Numbered from the stretch's first letter, positions 54,231 through 64,000 are shown. The stretch is DNA of 64,000 nt from Pseudo-nitzschia pungens (GCA_037355855.1 CM074759.1:6200001-6264000); one strand, 5' to 3'. Program-made: numbers and translations. The notes: generated by a model not told the origin, from the sequence alone.

Positions 54231-55125
54231 ATGAAGATATTCAAGGTGGGTGCTATGATCTGTGCTAAGGCTCCTGTGTAGAAGGGCTACTGGGGCTACA
54301 GACAGCAACACCCAGTAGCTGACTAACAGGTGCTAAGCTGAGTGCTGAGATGTGTGCTAATTGGTAGCATACAGGCTTAGCAGCAGGCTTAGCAACAGGC
54401 TTAGCAACAGGCTTAGCAACAGACCTATCCTGCTTAGTATGGATGCTAGCAGAAATTACTAGGGCCGTCGCGTACGATTTGTACCAATCGTACGTACCCC
54501 GAGTAAAGCACCTGTTATGGTGTAGCTAAATGCTACAGGGTTAGGGTTGCTAATGCTACGAGATACTGAAAGATGCTAACCTACCATGATACCATGCTAA
54601 GATACTATGCTACCGCCGGGGTCGGGTCATTGGTGTATAATATGTACCATGACCGGATACCCGGCCCAAACAGTTACCCAACGCGCTAGCATAAGCGAGC
54701 TAGCGCTAGCGCACGATTCGATCTAATTAAGCGATACTCCGATACGCTACTCCGTAGAATACAGTACCAGAGCTACGGAGCTCTGTTATTATACGAGTTA
54801 TCGGATTGCTGATACGATACAGAGCTGAGCTGCGCTCAGCTCCCTGTATTCACTCTTTCTTTTATGCTCTAAAATAAACACACCTATCATGCCCTCCCTT
54901 TCGATCGATTCCGATGTACCTCTAGGGAAGTGCCTTGTATTGCCTAAGTGTGTGCAATAGACCTTGAACAGTCCACTGTAGACTCACCCCTTTGCCAGGG
55001 ATATACGTGTTATTATTGTTAAGGCTTTTCCCTATTTACAGACCAGTACAAGTCCATTTATCTACGAGTCGATTAAGTTCTACGAAGAAGTTCTACGAAG
55101 ATTGCTGACGAGCAATATCAACGCA
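54231..55125 (+). repeat. 3' LTR of the CoDi-type copia element
   Basis: 895 bp, almost identical to 35169-36066; followed by AAAGT at 55126-55130. Confidence 0.9.
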
Positions 55126-55270
55126 AAAGTTTTATTTTTTACGTTTAATTACGACTAAAGTATGCCAAATTAGAGAGTAACGTTTTTGCCTTTTTCTCGA
55201 AAAGAATATTCCTTCATATCCGGGTTCCGGAAACCCGGATGTGTCTTTTTCTGTGTCGCCATGCTTAAAT

Positions 55271-56110
55271 AATACTTCGTACATGGTAAACCTTATCCAT
55301 AATGTGTACAATTACGCTTCTACTTCTACAAGACTATGCCACATAGATATAAATCGTACTATAATAAAAATCGCCCCGAGAGAACGATCGCGAATGCGCA
55401 TGCAGTGATCCATCCCTTTGTTCTTCTTCACGTTGAAGAACATGTGGCAGCTGTCGCTAAGGTTAGATTACTGTCTGATACAATCTTTCAAATTGTGTAC
55501 CGCTGCGCAGTCAACGTACCGAATGTTACAGAAGTATCGTAGGGCAGGCGCCCTAGATTGCACTAATCGAAACTACCATGATTCTGCGCAGGTTCGACGG
55601 ATTCGTTCGATGTATTCCACGCCAAAACAGAAAAACGCCATCAACCCTGCAGGCTTGACCGGGTGCGCAGAGGCGCTGTGCCCGTACCGTAGTACAAAGT
55701 AAGGCTATCTAGGCGCTGCCTGGAGCCCAGTAAACCTTACGGTAAATTATCTCTCTCTCAATATCCTGCGGAAGGAAAAAACTTCTCCCACACCCGATCC
55801 TCCTCAGCTCCTTGGCGAAGCAAAGACGACGCCAACGAGTGCATTCAGCATTCAGTACTTTCTAGTACGCGCACGAGCACGAGTTCTTGCAGTTGGAATG
55901 CCAACCAGAACGACGAATAAGTGTTTTTGTGCTCTTTGAAAACAGTCTCGGATAAGTTACCAACCCTTGTCCTGTGTTGACCAACGTTCGATCGACACAT
56001 CCGCGCCCGCATCCACACCAACCTCCTCGATCCGAACCAACGGTACCGTACAACACAGCACCAGCCGAGAAAAAAAAAGAAAAAGGCAAACGAAATCAAC
56101 CAACGACAGA
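55271..56110. other. intergenic and 5' UTR of the QCR9-like gene
   Basis: Contains GTAAACCTTACGGTAAATT at about 55732, another copy of the recurrent intergenic motif. An A-rich leader (AAAAAAAAGAAAAAGGC) lies just before the ATG at 56111. The overlapping open frames carry no domain. Confidence 0.5.
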
Positions 56111-56975
56111 ATGCTTTCCCGCATCGCCGAATCCGCGCTCGCCATGGGCAGAGCCCGTGTCGGAGTCTTGACACGCAGCAACCGAACATTCTCGAGCCAG
56201 GTCGGCAAGTATGCCGCACCGGTGAGCCCCATCAATGCGTTCGCGCAAACATGGTACAACCTGTACGTATGGCAGACATGGTTGCTTTTGTTGTTGCTTC
56301 TGTTGTTGCTTCTGCTGTTGGTGCTGCTCCTGTTTGCGGTCCTGCTGTTGTTGTTTTTATTTGGCTCTGGCGTAATTCGGAGTCGGAACGAATTGATTCT
56401 GCCGCATTCCTTTATCCGGTGTCCAGAAATGGCAACATAGTGTTATTGAATCGGGCGTGGATCTATCGCTCATTTAGTTTGTTTCCCGTGTTTTGGTTCT
56501 GTTTGCATTGTCCGCGTCGCGTCATACCGCAACGCAACGCAACGCACTGCATTCGATGACTGTGTCGATTCCACGCAATGAATGGATATGCTGCTGCATT
56601 CTCTTGGCATTATTGTATGCACCGATGGAAATCATTCGTGGCGGTGTGATGAATGCCTGAATCCTGCCGGTACCGATGCGATGGGACTCGGTGCCGTGCT
56701 CGAAACGAAATCCCATACAAACCCTTCCGTGATGCTCCTCGTGCCGTTCCAGCTTTGGTTCGAGCACCGCTCGATACGCGACCTTTCTGGCGGTGGGAGT
56801 GATCATGGCCGAAATGGGAACCAACAAGCTCACCGATTTCTTGTGGGAAACCAACAACAAGGGGAAAACCTACAAACAGGTCGACTGGAGCAAATTCGAC
56901 CCACCTGATGAGGACGAAGATGACGACGACGACGACGACGATGATGAGGACGACGACGACGACGACGATGAGTAA
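56111..56975 (+). CDS. cytochrome bc1 complex subunit 9 (QCR9/UQCR10 family), two exons
   Basis: Exons 56111-56262 and 56753-56975, joined across a 490-bp GT-AG intron (donor GTACGT, acceptor CCGTTCCAG), give 124 residues. The N terminus (about 1-35) is basic and hydroxylated with few acids, fitting a mitochondrial presequence (MLSRIAESALAMGRARVGVL). The mature part has the subunit-9 layout: WYNLFGSSTARYATFLAVG, a single membrane helix (about 59-76), then the matrix or intermembrane tail TDFLWETNNKGKTYKQVDW. The family helps hold the Rieske protein and cytochrome c1 in respiratory complex III. The C terminus carries an unusual Asp/Glu run of about 20 residues, from a GAC repeat at 56917-56972. 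The assignment rests on pattern, since the family is short. Confidence 0.75.
56917..56972. repeat. GAC/GAT microsatellite coding an acidic tail
   Basis: A triplet run at the 3' end of the QCR9-like coding sequence, just before its stop. Confidence 0.85.
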
Positions 56976-57786
56976 ATCGATAGCGAATCCGTTTGGATTC
57001 TTGGAGCGAAAACAAACAAGCCCTTCTTCCGTCGGCTATTCAGCTGCGTACTGTTTTTCTTTGGTGCATGCATTGGCAAGTTGCGACTGCTCGCTGGAGT
57101 TGCACGTCAAAGACTGAACGGTATACCACCACCGGAGATCGAAACAGATCAGTGCGCAATCCATTCTGATTACTGTAGTTTAACACACAAACGAACGAGT
57201 AGTTTCTAATTCACGGTACTCTGTACGTTGAGGCAAGGAATGCGTATTCCTACAGTCATGTTCGCATGCACACATAGTATTATATTATTATACACAGATA
57301 CTAGTCACTCGTTCGTTGTAAAAATCCTCGATCTTTGCAGTCTGACAGTGCTAGGTGCTCGTTTGACTGCACCGTCTCAGTATCAACAACAGGCTATCCT
57401 GGCGTCCGTTTTCTTGTATTAGTACGTGTCACATCCTACACTAGATGGTTGCAATACCTTTCAGGGCGCCATTCACAGCGCACTGGAACCTGTCCAATCT
57501 TTACGCTCGAGGCGAATACATGGACATGCTCAACATGATTGCAAATGGAAATACAATGGACTCGGACGTTTTTCGTCTTCGTTGCTGTTTTTGTGATTCT
57601 TTGGAATGTAGTTCTGCATGATGCACATTATTTTTTTCCGGTTTGTCGCAACACAGAAGGAAGCATGGAAATACATACACGCCGCGTACCCAGAAGGTTG
57701 CGTCCCTGGGTTCGGACAAATTGTAGAGGCCATGGATTTCATATAATATTATCATTCTCCAACGCGTCACGAGATAGGAATTCGAG
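56976..57786. other. intergenic, convergent gene ends
   Basis: This is between the stop of the QCR9-like gene (+) and the stop of the dysferlin-domain gene (-). No domain-bearing ORF. Confidence 0.45.
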
Positions 57787-59682
57787 TCAATCGTTGCTGC
57801 CGATGCTAGAGAGTCTCGCTCGTCCTGAGGGAACGTACACATTGGACTTCGGGGGAGTGTGTAATGCATCCACAGATGACTCCTTTCCGTCCTTCTCGGT
57901 CTTGTTGCCGATACCTTCCTCCTTTCGTTGCCAGGGAAGTCCGACTCCACCTCCACCACTTCCTTGCTTGATTTTGTCCAGTTGTTCGCCTTTCTGTTTT
58001 AGAATTTCGAGCAGACCCGTGCTCTTGTCGCGAAGAGAATCAAACAACTGTTGCTTGGGATCCTGGTGCGCTGGATGCACGGATGATTGTGTCACCAGAC
58101 TGGGTTTCCCAGAGGTTCCATTCGAACTTACAGTGCCGTGGTCACTATCAGTTTCGATCCTGGTCCTGGTTGCATTCCCTTCCTGGGATTCTTGTGTAGA
58201 TACGGAGTTCGCTGACGCCGGAGTATCCTCTTCGGCTGTCGATTGCAACTGTTTTTGGACGGTATTCGAGACCCATTGGGTAACGGCCGATCGAATTTCT
58301 TCCACCTTTTTGGTCGAGTCCGTCGACTTCAAGGAGCTGTCGGACGCGTATCGGATGTTGTCAATGGTTCGTGCTGCTGCCCTAGTCAGTTTCGATCCTG
58401 ACCCATGTTCGATGGGACCCGAACTATTTGTTTTTTCCTCCAGGTTGCGTTTCAGTTCTCGGATTTGTGCATCCGTCCGTTCCTTTTCCGCCTCCAGAGT
58501 CGTCAGACTCATCTTGGTTTCGACCAGCTGCCCAGACACCTTATCGAGACTAAAGTTCAATCTTGATTTTTCCGCAATCAATTTTAAGTACTCCTGAGTC
58601 ATTTTCGATACGTGTGGATAATCGATAAGCGTCCGCGAACGGGTCCATTTGCGTCGCCGCTTCGCAATGTTGGGTTTGCCTCTTTCCGGTACTCGAAATT
58701 CACCGTAATAGGTGGAACGGGCCGACATGATTTCGGTTTCATTCGAATATGCCCAACCCTGTTCGTCCGTGTCTTGGTTCTTTTCGACCCTCCAGGGACC
58801 CACCCAGGTCCATCCTCCCCCGTCTTCGGGAAGAGGATATCCCTTGTCTATGTTCAAGATGGTTTTTCCTTCTAGATCTGTCAGGACGCACTGTTTCGGC
58901 GGAGCAACGTTTGCCCCGCCAAAGTAACCATGGTTCTTTGCCGCCACAGCTTCGTCAGATACGATCTTTCCTGGTGAGGGCACAACGACGGGCAAGGTTT
59001 TGAAGAATGTGGGAAAGTAACGGAGTTCTTTTTGCCATTTCTTATCAGCGGAATAAACTTGCCATTCGTAGACATGCTCTTGACCAAAGACGTATTGTTG
59101 GGCGCGAGAATCCCAGGGCATGACTTCGAGGAGCCGGACGACGTGGATGGGAAGGCTTTGTTGTTGCTGTTGTTGTTTTGTGAGGTAAGGCGCGCCTTTT
59201 TTCTGTTGCTCGCTAGTGGTACTGCCCGTGCAAAAAGCGGGTCGGTCTTGGGTGAGAGCGTCTAGAATTTCTTTATATGAGTCTCGTTCCGTTTTCATTA
59301 ATGTGTAATCCCTCAGAGAAGTTTTCGGAGCTTTGCTGTGTTTCTTTCGGTGAAAGTGAACCTCTTGCTCTAGAACCCGGACCTTGGCTTCCAGTTCGGC
59401 ACGCTTTTGCCGTTCCCTATCGAGTTCGGCGAGAACTTCACCCAAAACGCTCTCGTCTTGTTCCACAAACGATGATCGTGAATGGGCTTTCTTGGTTGAT
59501 TTGGTTGCAGACTTCGTTTTGGCATTGTCGCCGCCGCCGTTGTTGCTATAGTTGTGATTTTCACTGGCAAGAATTTCTGCCGTCGCCCGGCGCGCTCTTC
59601 GGCCTGATACAACATCGTCTGTTTCTTTGCACAGCGCCGGTGAGGTTATCCGAAGCTCGGAGAGCTGGGGAGTATCGGTCAT
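57787..59682 (-). CDS. dysferlin/peroxin-domain coiled-coil protein
   Basis: 631 residues from the ATG at 59682. A DysF-type domain lies at about 203-350: HVYEWQVYSADKKWQKELRYFP (beta strands with aromatic/Arg pairs), GWTWVGPWRVE, DEQGWAYSNE, YYGEFRVPERG and RRRKWTRSR. The W/R pattern is the hallmark of the domain found in dysferlins and in yeast Pex30-group proteins, where it acts at membrane contact or repair sites. Coiled coils flank it (about 80-117 and 360-417). No transmembrane segment is seen, so it is probably peripheral. A poly-Gln run is at 170-175. The C terminus is Ser/Gly/Lys-rich and disordered. The frame runs to a GTG at 59694, but the ATG is preferred. Confidence 0.75.
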   Translation of the reverse strand: MTDTPQLSELRITSPALCKETDDVVSGRRARRATAEILASENHNYSNNGGGDNAKTKSATKSTKKAHSRSSFVEQDESVLGEVLAELDRERQKRAELEAKVRVLEQEVHFHRKKHSKAPKTSLRDYTLMKTERDSYKEILDALTQDRPAFCTGSTTSEQQKKGAPYLTKQQQQQQSLPIHVVRLLEVMPWDSRAQQYVFGQEHVYEWQVYSADKKWQKELRYFPTFFKTLPVVVPSPGKIVSDEAVAAKNHGYFGGANVAPPKQCVLTDLEGKTILNIDKGYPLPEDGGGWTWVGPWRVEKNQDTDEQGWAYSNETEIMSARSTYYGEFRVPERGKPNIAKRRRKWTRSRTLIDYPHVSKMTQEYLKLIAEKSRLNFSLDKVSGQLVETKMSLTTLEAEKERTDAQIRELKRNLEEKTNSSGPIEHGSGSKLTRAAARTIDNIRYASDSSLKSTDSTKKVEEIRSAVTQWVSNTVQKQLQSTAEEDTPASANSVSTQESQEGNATRTRIETDSDHGTVSSNGTSGKPSLVTQSSVHPAHQDPKQQLFDSLRDKSTGLLEILKQKGEQLDKIKQGSGGGGVGLPWQRKEEGIGNKTEKDGKESSVDALHTPPKSNVYVPSGRARLSSIGSND

Positions 59683-60350
59683 GATATGTCGCACGCAGGC
59701 ATACGATGCAAATAATACGCTCTGTCAGCCAGTGTCGGTGTCGTTTTCGACTCTGGGCAATCAACAATAACAACACGAGACTCAAAATGGATTGACTTCG
59801 TTGTGGTGGAAAACATCCAATACAAGGAGATTTTGATTTGGTCGTTGGGGACGAGTCACAAAATGAAGTTGAGGCAGCTCTCAGCAATCTAGTAACAAAT
59901 AATAGACTCTCAATGTGGGAAAGGTCATCCGGAATTGGTACAGTGGGGATGGAGAGACCGTGTAATGGATTGTTCTTCTATCGTCTTCCATATCGTGGGG
60001 GCGGCATTGTACGATAATAGGTCGTACAAGTGGAAATAAATAGATGATGTATCGAAAGACATAAATGGAGCCATTCCGTTGAGTTGGTGAAGATGAAGAC
60101 TTACGATTAACTTGACCATCAAAAAATCGTTCTTGTTTGATGTTGTCATTGACCGATTCCCGAAACCAATGAGTCTGCGGGAATTTATCATTTTTCACGA
60201 AAGTAGTACAAATATTTGGGGTACCAAAATAAACGAGTTGGTCTTAAAAATTACTATTGCTCCCCCATTCACATATCGCTACTTAATAAATTCCCGATTG
60301 TGAAGAATTTTCCTTCAAGAATTACCGTTTCTCCCTAAAAATTAAAAAGT
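59683..60350. other. intergenic region
   Basis: Upstream side of the dysferlin-domain gene. AT-rich, with no recognised signal. Confidence 0.4.
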
Positions 60351-60354
60351 ACTG

Positions 60355-60449
60355 CAGCTGAGGGAAAAAAAACAAATTCCCGCAGCCACCAAATTTTTTT
60401 TGGGTTCAAAATTGGTGGCTGCGGGAATTTGTTTTTTTTTCCTCAGCTG
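60355..60449. repeat. hairpin repeat, copy 1
   Basis: Inverted arms of about 39 nt (outer CAGCTGAGG, inner CCCGCAGCCACCAAAT) around a loop of about 17 nt. The core is shared with the hairpin at 62312-62413. Confidence 0.85.
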
Positions 60450-60602
60450 AAGGAACGTTTTTTTGCTTCTGCGGGAGCGTTTTTTGCTTCTGCAGGAGCG
60501 TTTTTTCTTCTGTGGGAACGTTCTTAACGCTGAGGGAACGTTTTTAACGCTGAGGGAATGTTTTTAACGCTGCGGGAACGTTTTTAACGCTGCGGGAACG
60601 GT
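60450..60602. repeat. about eight tandem 20-bp units after hairpin 1
   Basis: Units of the form CTGCGGGAACGTTTTTAACG or CTGCGGGAGCGTTTTTTGCTT. The same kind of units follow hairpin 2 in the same orientation. Confidence 0.8.
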
Positions 60603-60625
60603 TAAGTGTAATACGCTCAATCAAA

Positions 60626-62185
60626 CAAATTGGAGTAGCAGAGTTTTGGCGATTGTTGTTGCTGCATTGATCGGCGCCAGCCTCGCCAAAAAGTGGGTGC
60701 GCCTCGAGTGTGCGTGCAGGGAAGGTGCCAAAAAATTATTCTGTAGTAGAGAAAGAATTGTTAGAACCTCTTAAAAAGTACCGTATGCTGTTTTCTTAGT
60801 GGAAACCCCACGTTTGAGTGCCTTCCTGAACTCTTCAAAAAATCTCTTTTGGTGTTCGCAACTTACTTAACGGGCTTTCGGCCTTCCATGATGTTGCTCT
60901 CTCGTCTGCAACAGCAATCGTGAGCAAATGGATCGATCGATATCAACGCGTCGCTGCTTGCTGTTGCTTGCTGTCCCCCCTGTAGTATATCGACGCATCG
61001 CTGCTTGCTGCTGCTTGTTTTCCCTCCGTACTAGTATATTGGTGGGTTGATGTGTTGCTGCTGCTTGCTGTTCCCCCGCTGTATCAATTTTATCTTGGTT
61101 GTGCTAGGCTATTGTTTTGCAGTACATGATCCACGCGTCGAACCGATTGTCCATTGTTGCGTCTTGATGTAATAGAGCGTTACTACGAAGTGGTCCAGAC
61201 TCCGCTAAACCTTACTGTATTGTCGCGTCTCCACCATTGTTGATTGTCGATTGTCTCCGGCTCCACCATGGTCGATTTCGATTTGGTGGTTGTATTTCTT
61301 AGTGGTAGTTTATTGGATTTTGCTTTTGCAATTTGCAAAAATAGAAATAATGAATTAGTGCTGCTCCAGTTTCTTGCTCCAGTTTGCTCCAGTTGCTTCG
61401 AAATAGGTTTTCGATTGTACCCTAATAGCGCTGCCAGCAGTGTCACTCCCACGTCACTCCCATGTCACTCCCACGTCTAAGTATCGAACACTTGTGGGAA
61501 TCGATTATATCCATCTCTATTGGTGGATATCGAACATAGGTACAATAGAAAACCTTGGACATCCAGATGGTGGGATTGAAGTCGACCGGCGCCGCAAAGT
61601 ATGGAAGAACTAATGGGACTGAAGTCGGCGGACTTGTCCAGGTATAGGAGAACTGCTGGGATTGAAGACAGACATGCTTGTTGTAATCTGATAGGTTAGA
61701 GTTGTCTTTAGGTATTATTTATTTACAGGGGTAGATACCGAACATATGTTACACGAAAACCGGAACACGATCGATCGATCGATCCACTACCAAAAGCGCT
61801 CAGCAACTCTAATTCATTATTTCTATTTTTGCAACTCTGCAAATTCATTATTTCTATTTTCGCAACTTGCAAAAGCAAATCCACTAAACACCACTAAGAA
61901 ATACAAAAGGGCTCAAACACACTCTCGATGCAAGGGGTGCTCTGGACAAGGAAAATGGGTTCAATGGGTGTGTTGCAACAGGATTTGGGGTTGTTGTTCA
62001 CCATGGTGGAATCGTCGGATTGTCGGATTCGATTCATGTCGTCGTTGTCGGCGAAATCAGAAGCAGTTCGAAAAATCACTCTCCGTGGTCAATTTTCCAG
62101 CCAAAGGCCCTAGACCTCAGAATGAATTTTCTGTTGCGCATGTACCGAAAGCTCGCCAAAACTCTGCTACTCCAATTTGTTTGAG
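60626..62185. repeat. interrupted foldback (inverted repeat) region
   Basis: Outer arms share AATTGGAGTAGCAGAGTTTT (60638 on, inverse at about 62155-62180). Inner arms of about 75 bp match at 61290-61354 and 61815-61905 (GTATTTCTTAGTGGT ... AAATAGAAATAATGAATTAG, listed in two pieces). Between lie three degenerate units with GCTGCTTGCTGTTCCCCC at 60941-61090. No ORF. Confidence 0.6.
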
Positions 62186-62285
62186 CTTGCTCCAGTGTAT
62201 TTGAGCCTTGATCCAATTTATTTAAGCTTAATCCAGTGTATTTAAGCTTACTCCAGTGTATTTAAGCTTGCTCCAATTTTTTATA
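62183..62285. repeat. 20-bp minisatellite
   Basis: Five units of TTTAAGCTTACTCCAGTGTA type, with small changes. Confidence 0.85.
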
Positions 62286-62311
62286 TGCTGGTCCAGTTTT
62301 TTGGGCACTTT

Positions 62312-62413
62312 CCCGCAGACTGGGGGAATTTATTTTTTTCCCGCAGACACCAAATTTTTTTTGGTTCAAAATTGGTGTCTGCGGGAAAAAAAATAAATTC
62401 CCGCAGTCTGCGG
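62312..62413. repeat. hairpin repeat, copy 2
   Basis: Arms of about 43 nt (outer CCCGCAGACTG.., inner CCCGCAGACACCAAAT) around a short loop. The core is nearly the same as in hairpin 1. It is followed by four to five 20-bp units (to about 62505). Confidence 0.85.
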
Positions 62414-62505
62414 GAGCGTTTGCTGCTTCTGCGGGAGCGTTTTTTGCTTCTGCGGGAGCGTTTTTTGGTTCTGTGGGAATTTTTATTGCTTCTGCGGGAA
62501 TTTCT

Positions 62506-63281
62506 TCATTTTTTCCCCCTTAAATGTAGTTTCGATTCCCTCAACACATGTTTTTTGGAGGACCAATTGTAGGAAAACATGATTTCCCGCAGACTCAATA
62601 TGTAAAGTCATAAAATAATAGATTATGCCTCCAATTTTTTTGGAGCACCCAACGCACGTGTTTATATTTTGGACAACAGACAGGCGGCGACAAGGCACAT
62701 GTTGGACTTTGGAATCTTGTTTGTAAAAACAAAAATCCTCTCTTTATTCCCCATCCGCGCCTCGACCAACTATTTTTTGCGCGCCGGCACAATTTTGGAT
62801 TATAAAATTCCGTTCGGAATCTAATACCGGTTATATTATTCTGTCCAGACGATTTCCTCTGGACGGTAATGAGTGATTCCTGAAAACACAAATTACCTAA
62901 AGTATTAAATTGCATTAAACAACGTTTTGCCCACCCAACGGATGTCAATGAATGAGAGTTTAACGTTCGATGTCGGTTCGTGCCTATTTTGGGCATTTTG
63001 GAATTTGGAATCCACTTTCCGAAAACAAAAAAGTCATTAGCCGAACCTCTACAGCAGGCCGGCTCGGTTTGGAACACCAAAAAAAGATCCTTTCACTTGA
63101 TTTTGCATCCTTAACAACAGGGGGGGGATGTCCTCTGGCAAATTAATGTTTTTCGAACAACCGAATCGATCAACCGACAAATCGACAACCGAATCGACAG
63201 CCTCTCCTCCTGCCGAATTAGTACTACAATGGTGTCAACACTTGAAATGATTTTTTTCTACTACTACTATAAAAATATAGA
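62506..63281. other. AT-rich region upstream of the transposase gene
   Basis: No gene seen. It may hold the left end of the transposon that carries the gene at 63282, but I found no inverted-repeat partner inside the window. Confidence 0.4.
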
Positions 63282-64000
63282 ATGCCTGATTACAATTTTA
63301 GGCAGCTATCCCCTGAAGATAGAAGAAGAAGAGACAGAAGAAATCCGCAAATTTCCATCCCTAGATACACATCATCCCCATTTGCTTACATGTTTGGATC
63401 TGGGGATGACCAAGCCCTTCTCAACTGTTGTGGAGTGGATCATAAAGTCTTTCATGAACTGCTTGGTATCTTTGAGCCCTACTTTGACATGTACACATAC
63501 GATGAGGTAACAAGATGTGTGGTTCAAAAACTGAAGAAGATGATAGGCCGAAAACGCGACATGGATGCTGTGGGTTGTCTTGGGCTAGTCTTGTTCTGGT
63601 TTCAGACGCGAGGCTCAGCAGCAAGATCCATTAGTCTAGCTTTTGGATTAACTTCCACTCCTATGTACAAGTGGCTTACATTTGCCTGGAGGGTACTTCT
63701 TTTTGCAATACAAAAACATCCTTCTGCAGCCGTTCGATTGCCAGATAAAGAAGAAACTGAACATTATATCAAAGCTATCGGTGCCAAGTACCCACTATTA
63801 GGACAGCATCGAGTCTGGGCAGCTTGCAATGGACTTAAACTTGATTTACAGAGGTCTTCTAACTGGAGGATTCAAAACAGATTCCACAATGGTTGGACCC
63901 CAAATACACACGTCAACTCTGTTCTCGTGTTCGGTCCCGATGGTATGATCAGGGCGTGTACACTTAATTGTCCTGGGAGTTGGCATGACAGTACACAAGC
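63282..64000 (+). CDS. HARBI1-like DDE transposase, cut by the window end
   Basis: The frame starts at the ATG at 63282 (MPDYNFRQLSPEDRRRR) and is open to the last base (239 codons). The start is basic and Arg-rich. The middle (VDHKVFHELLGIFEPYFDMY, then SISLAFGLTSTPMYKWL) is the helix-turn-helix-like part of these transposases. The catalytic half begins with HRVWAACNGLKLDLQ, then FHNGWTPNTHVNSVLVFGPD and LNCPGSWHDS. The last holds the second catalytic Asp. Where relatives have DGLKL, this copy has NGLKL (Asn codon at 63828-63830), so the first catalytic Asp seems lost. The catalytic Glu lies beyond the window. It is a different lineage from the transposase at 31511. Confidence 0.78.
   Translation, partial: MPDYNFRQLSPEDRRRRDRRNPQISIPRYTSSPFAYMFGSGDDQALLNCCGVDHKVFHELLGIFEPYFDMYTYDEVTRCVVQKLKKMIGRKRDMDAVGCLGLVLFWFQTRGSAARSISLAFGLTSTPMYKWLTFAWRVLLFAIQKHPSAAVRLPDKEETEHYIKAIGAKYPLLGQHRVWAACNGLKLDLQRSSNWRIQNRFHNGWTPNTHVNSVLVFGPDGMIRACTLNCPGSWHDSTQ

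Larger units (their letters stand above)
35169..55125 (+). mobile_element. non-autonomous Ty1/copia (CoDi-like) element with a LINE inside
   Basis: Two nearly identical LTRs and a 5-bp target duplication (AAAGT) define it. Its own interior is about 7.2 kb after the LINE is removed. Pol remnants on the plus strand are out of order and broken: a gag/chromodomain-like ORF (37049-37963), a protease-region remnant (about 38819-39180), an integrase C-terminal part (39866-40345), a following linker (40345-40640) and the RNase H end (about 53123-53456). No reverse transcriptase core is left. Young LTRs around a dead interior mean the element was mobilised by proteins from another copy. Confidence 0.82.
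34826..55266. mobile_element. MITE copy 2 of the AAAT-target family, split by a copia insertion
   Basis: The tips at 34826-34858 and 55234-55266 are perfect 33-base inverted copies (AAGCATGGCGACACAG...). AAAT lies at 34822-34825, shared with MITE copy 1, and at 55267-55270. Without the insertion (35169-55125 plus one 5-bp duplicate) the element would be about 480 bp. Confidence 0.72.

Noticed and set aside
57539..58597. 352-codon plus-strand frame
   Set aside because: It lies antisense to the dysferlin-domain gene and is Ser/Cys/Phe-rich without a domain.
60450..60602. CRISPR-like evenly spaced repeats
   Set aside because: Units are directly tandem with no spacers, and the genome is eukaryotic.

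Overview
The window looks like nuclear DNA of a diatom, probably a raphid pennate; no species is assigned. Three things point there: short GT-AG introns, bipartite plastid-targeting leaders with an ASAFAP-like cleavage motif, and a degenerate copia element whose pol fragments resemble the CoDi (copia-like, diatom) group. Coding regions are moderately GC-rich and intergenic DNA is AT-rich. Triplet-repeat tracts lie inside genes as poly-Q, poly-N and poly-D runs.

Host genes fall in four blocks. (1) 0.9-4.7 kb: a leucine-rich-repeat protein (+) and a histidine-phosphatase-family enzyme (-). (2) 12.1-16.3 kb: a pepsin-like aspartyl protease with a predicted thylakoid-lumen address, and a small secreted protein with a thioredoxin-like fold. 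(3) 16.6-27.3 kb, all on the minus strand: asparaginyl-tRNA synthetase (4 exons), a GST-C-domain protein (probably 2 exons), a plastid-targeted LEA-like coiled-coil protein, and a CRT-like transporter. (4) 56.1-59.7 kb: a two-exon gene for complex III subunit 9 (QCR9 family) and a dysferlin-domain coiled-coil protein.

More than half of the window is mobile DNA, much of it nested. An intact Ty3/gypsy element (5968-11762, LTRs identical by eye, 5-bp target duplication) sits inside an older terminal-inverted-repeat element (4973-11950). A TA-flanked MITE (27564-27988) abuts a decayed PIF/Harbinger-like transposon (27989-33662) that carries a frameshifted transposase and two plus-strand genes, each broken by an in-frame TGA. 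A long-TIR MITE lies at 33741-34241. At 34826-55266 there is a three-level nest: a 4-bp-TSD MITE holds a ~20-kb non-autonomous copia element (LTRs 35169-36066 and 54231-55125), which in turn holds a 10.9-kb LINE (41844-52759, minus strand, 18-bp target duplication, two long intact ORFs). Foldback and hairpin repeats fill 60.3-62.5 kb. The window ends inside an open HARBI1-like transposase gene starting at 63282. A scrap of the same copia LTR lies at the first 25 bases.

The host genes do not form an obvious pathway. The strongest leads are the recently active retroelements, the non-autonomous copia element with a gag-chromodomain-like fusion ORF, the LINE with a repeated 5' UTR and an ATGGTTAG ORF junction, and a recurrent short intergenic motif (GTAAGGTTAC).
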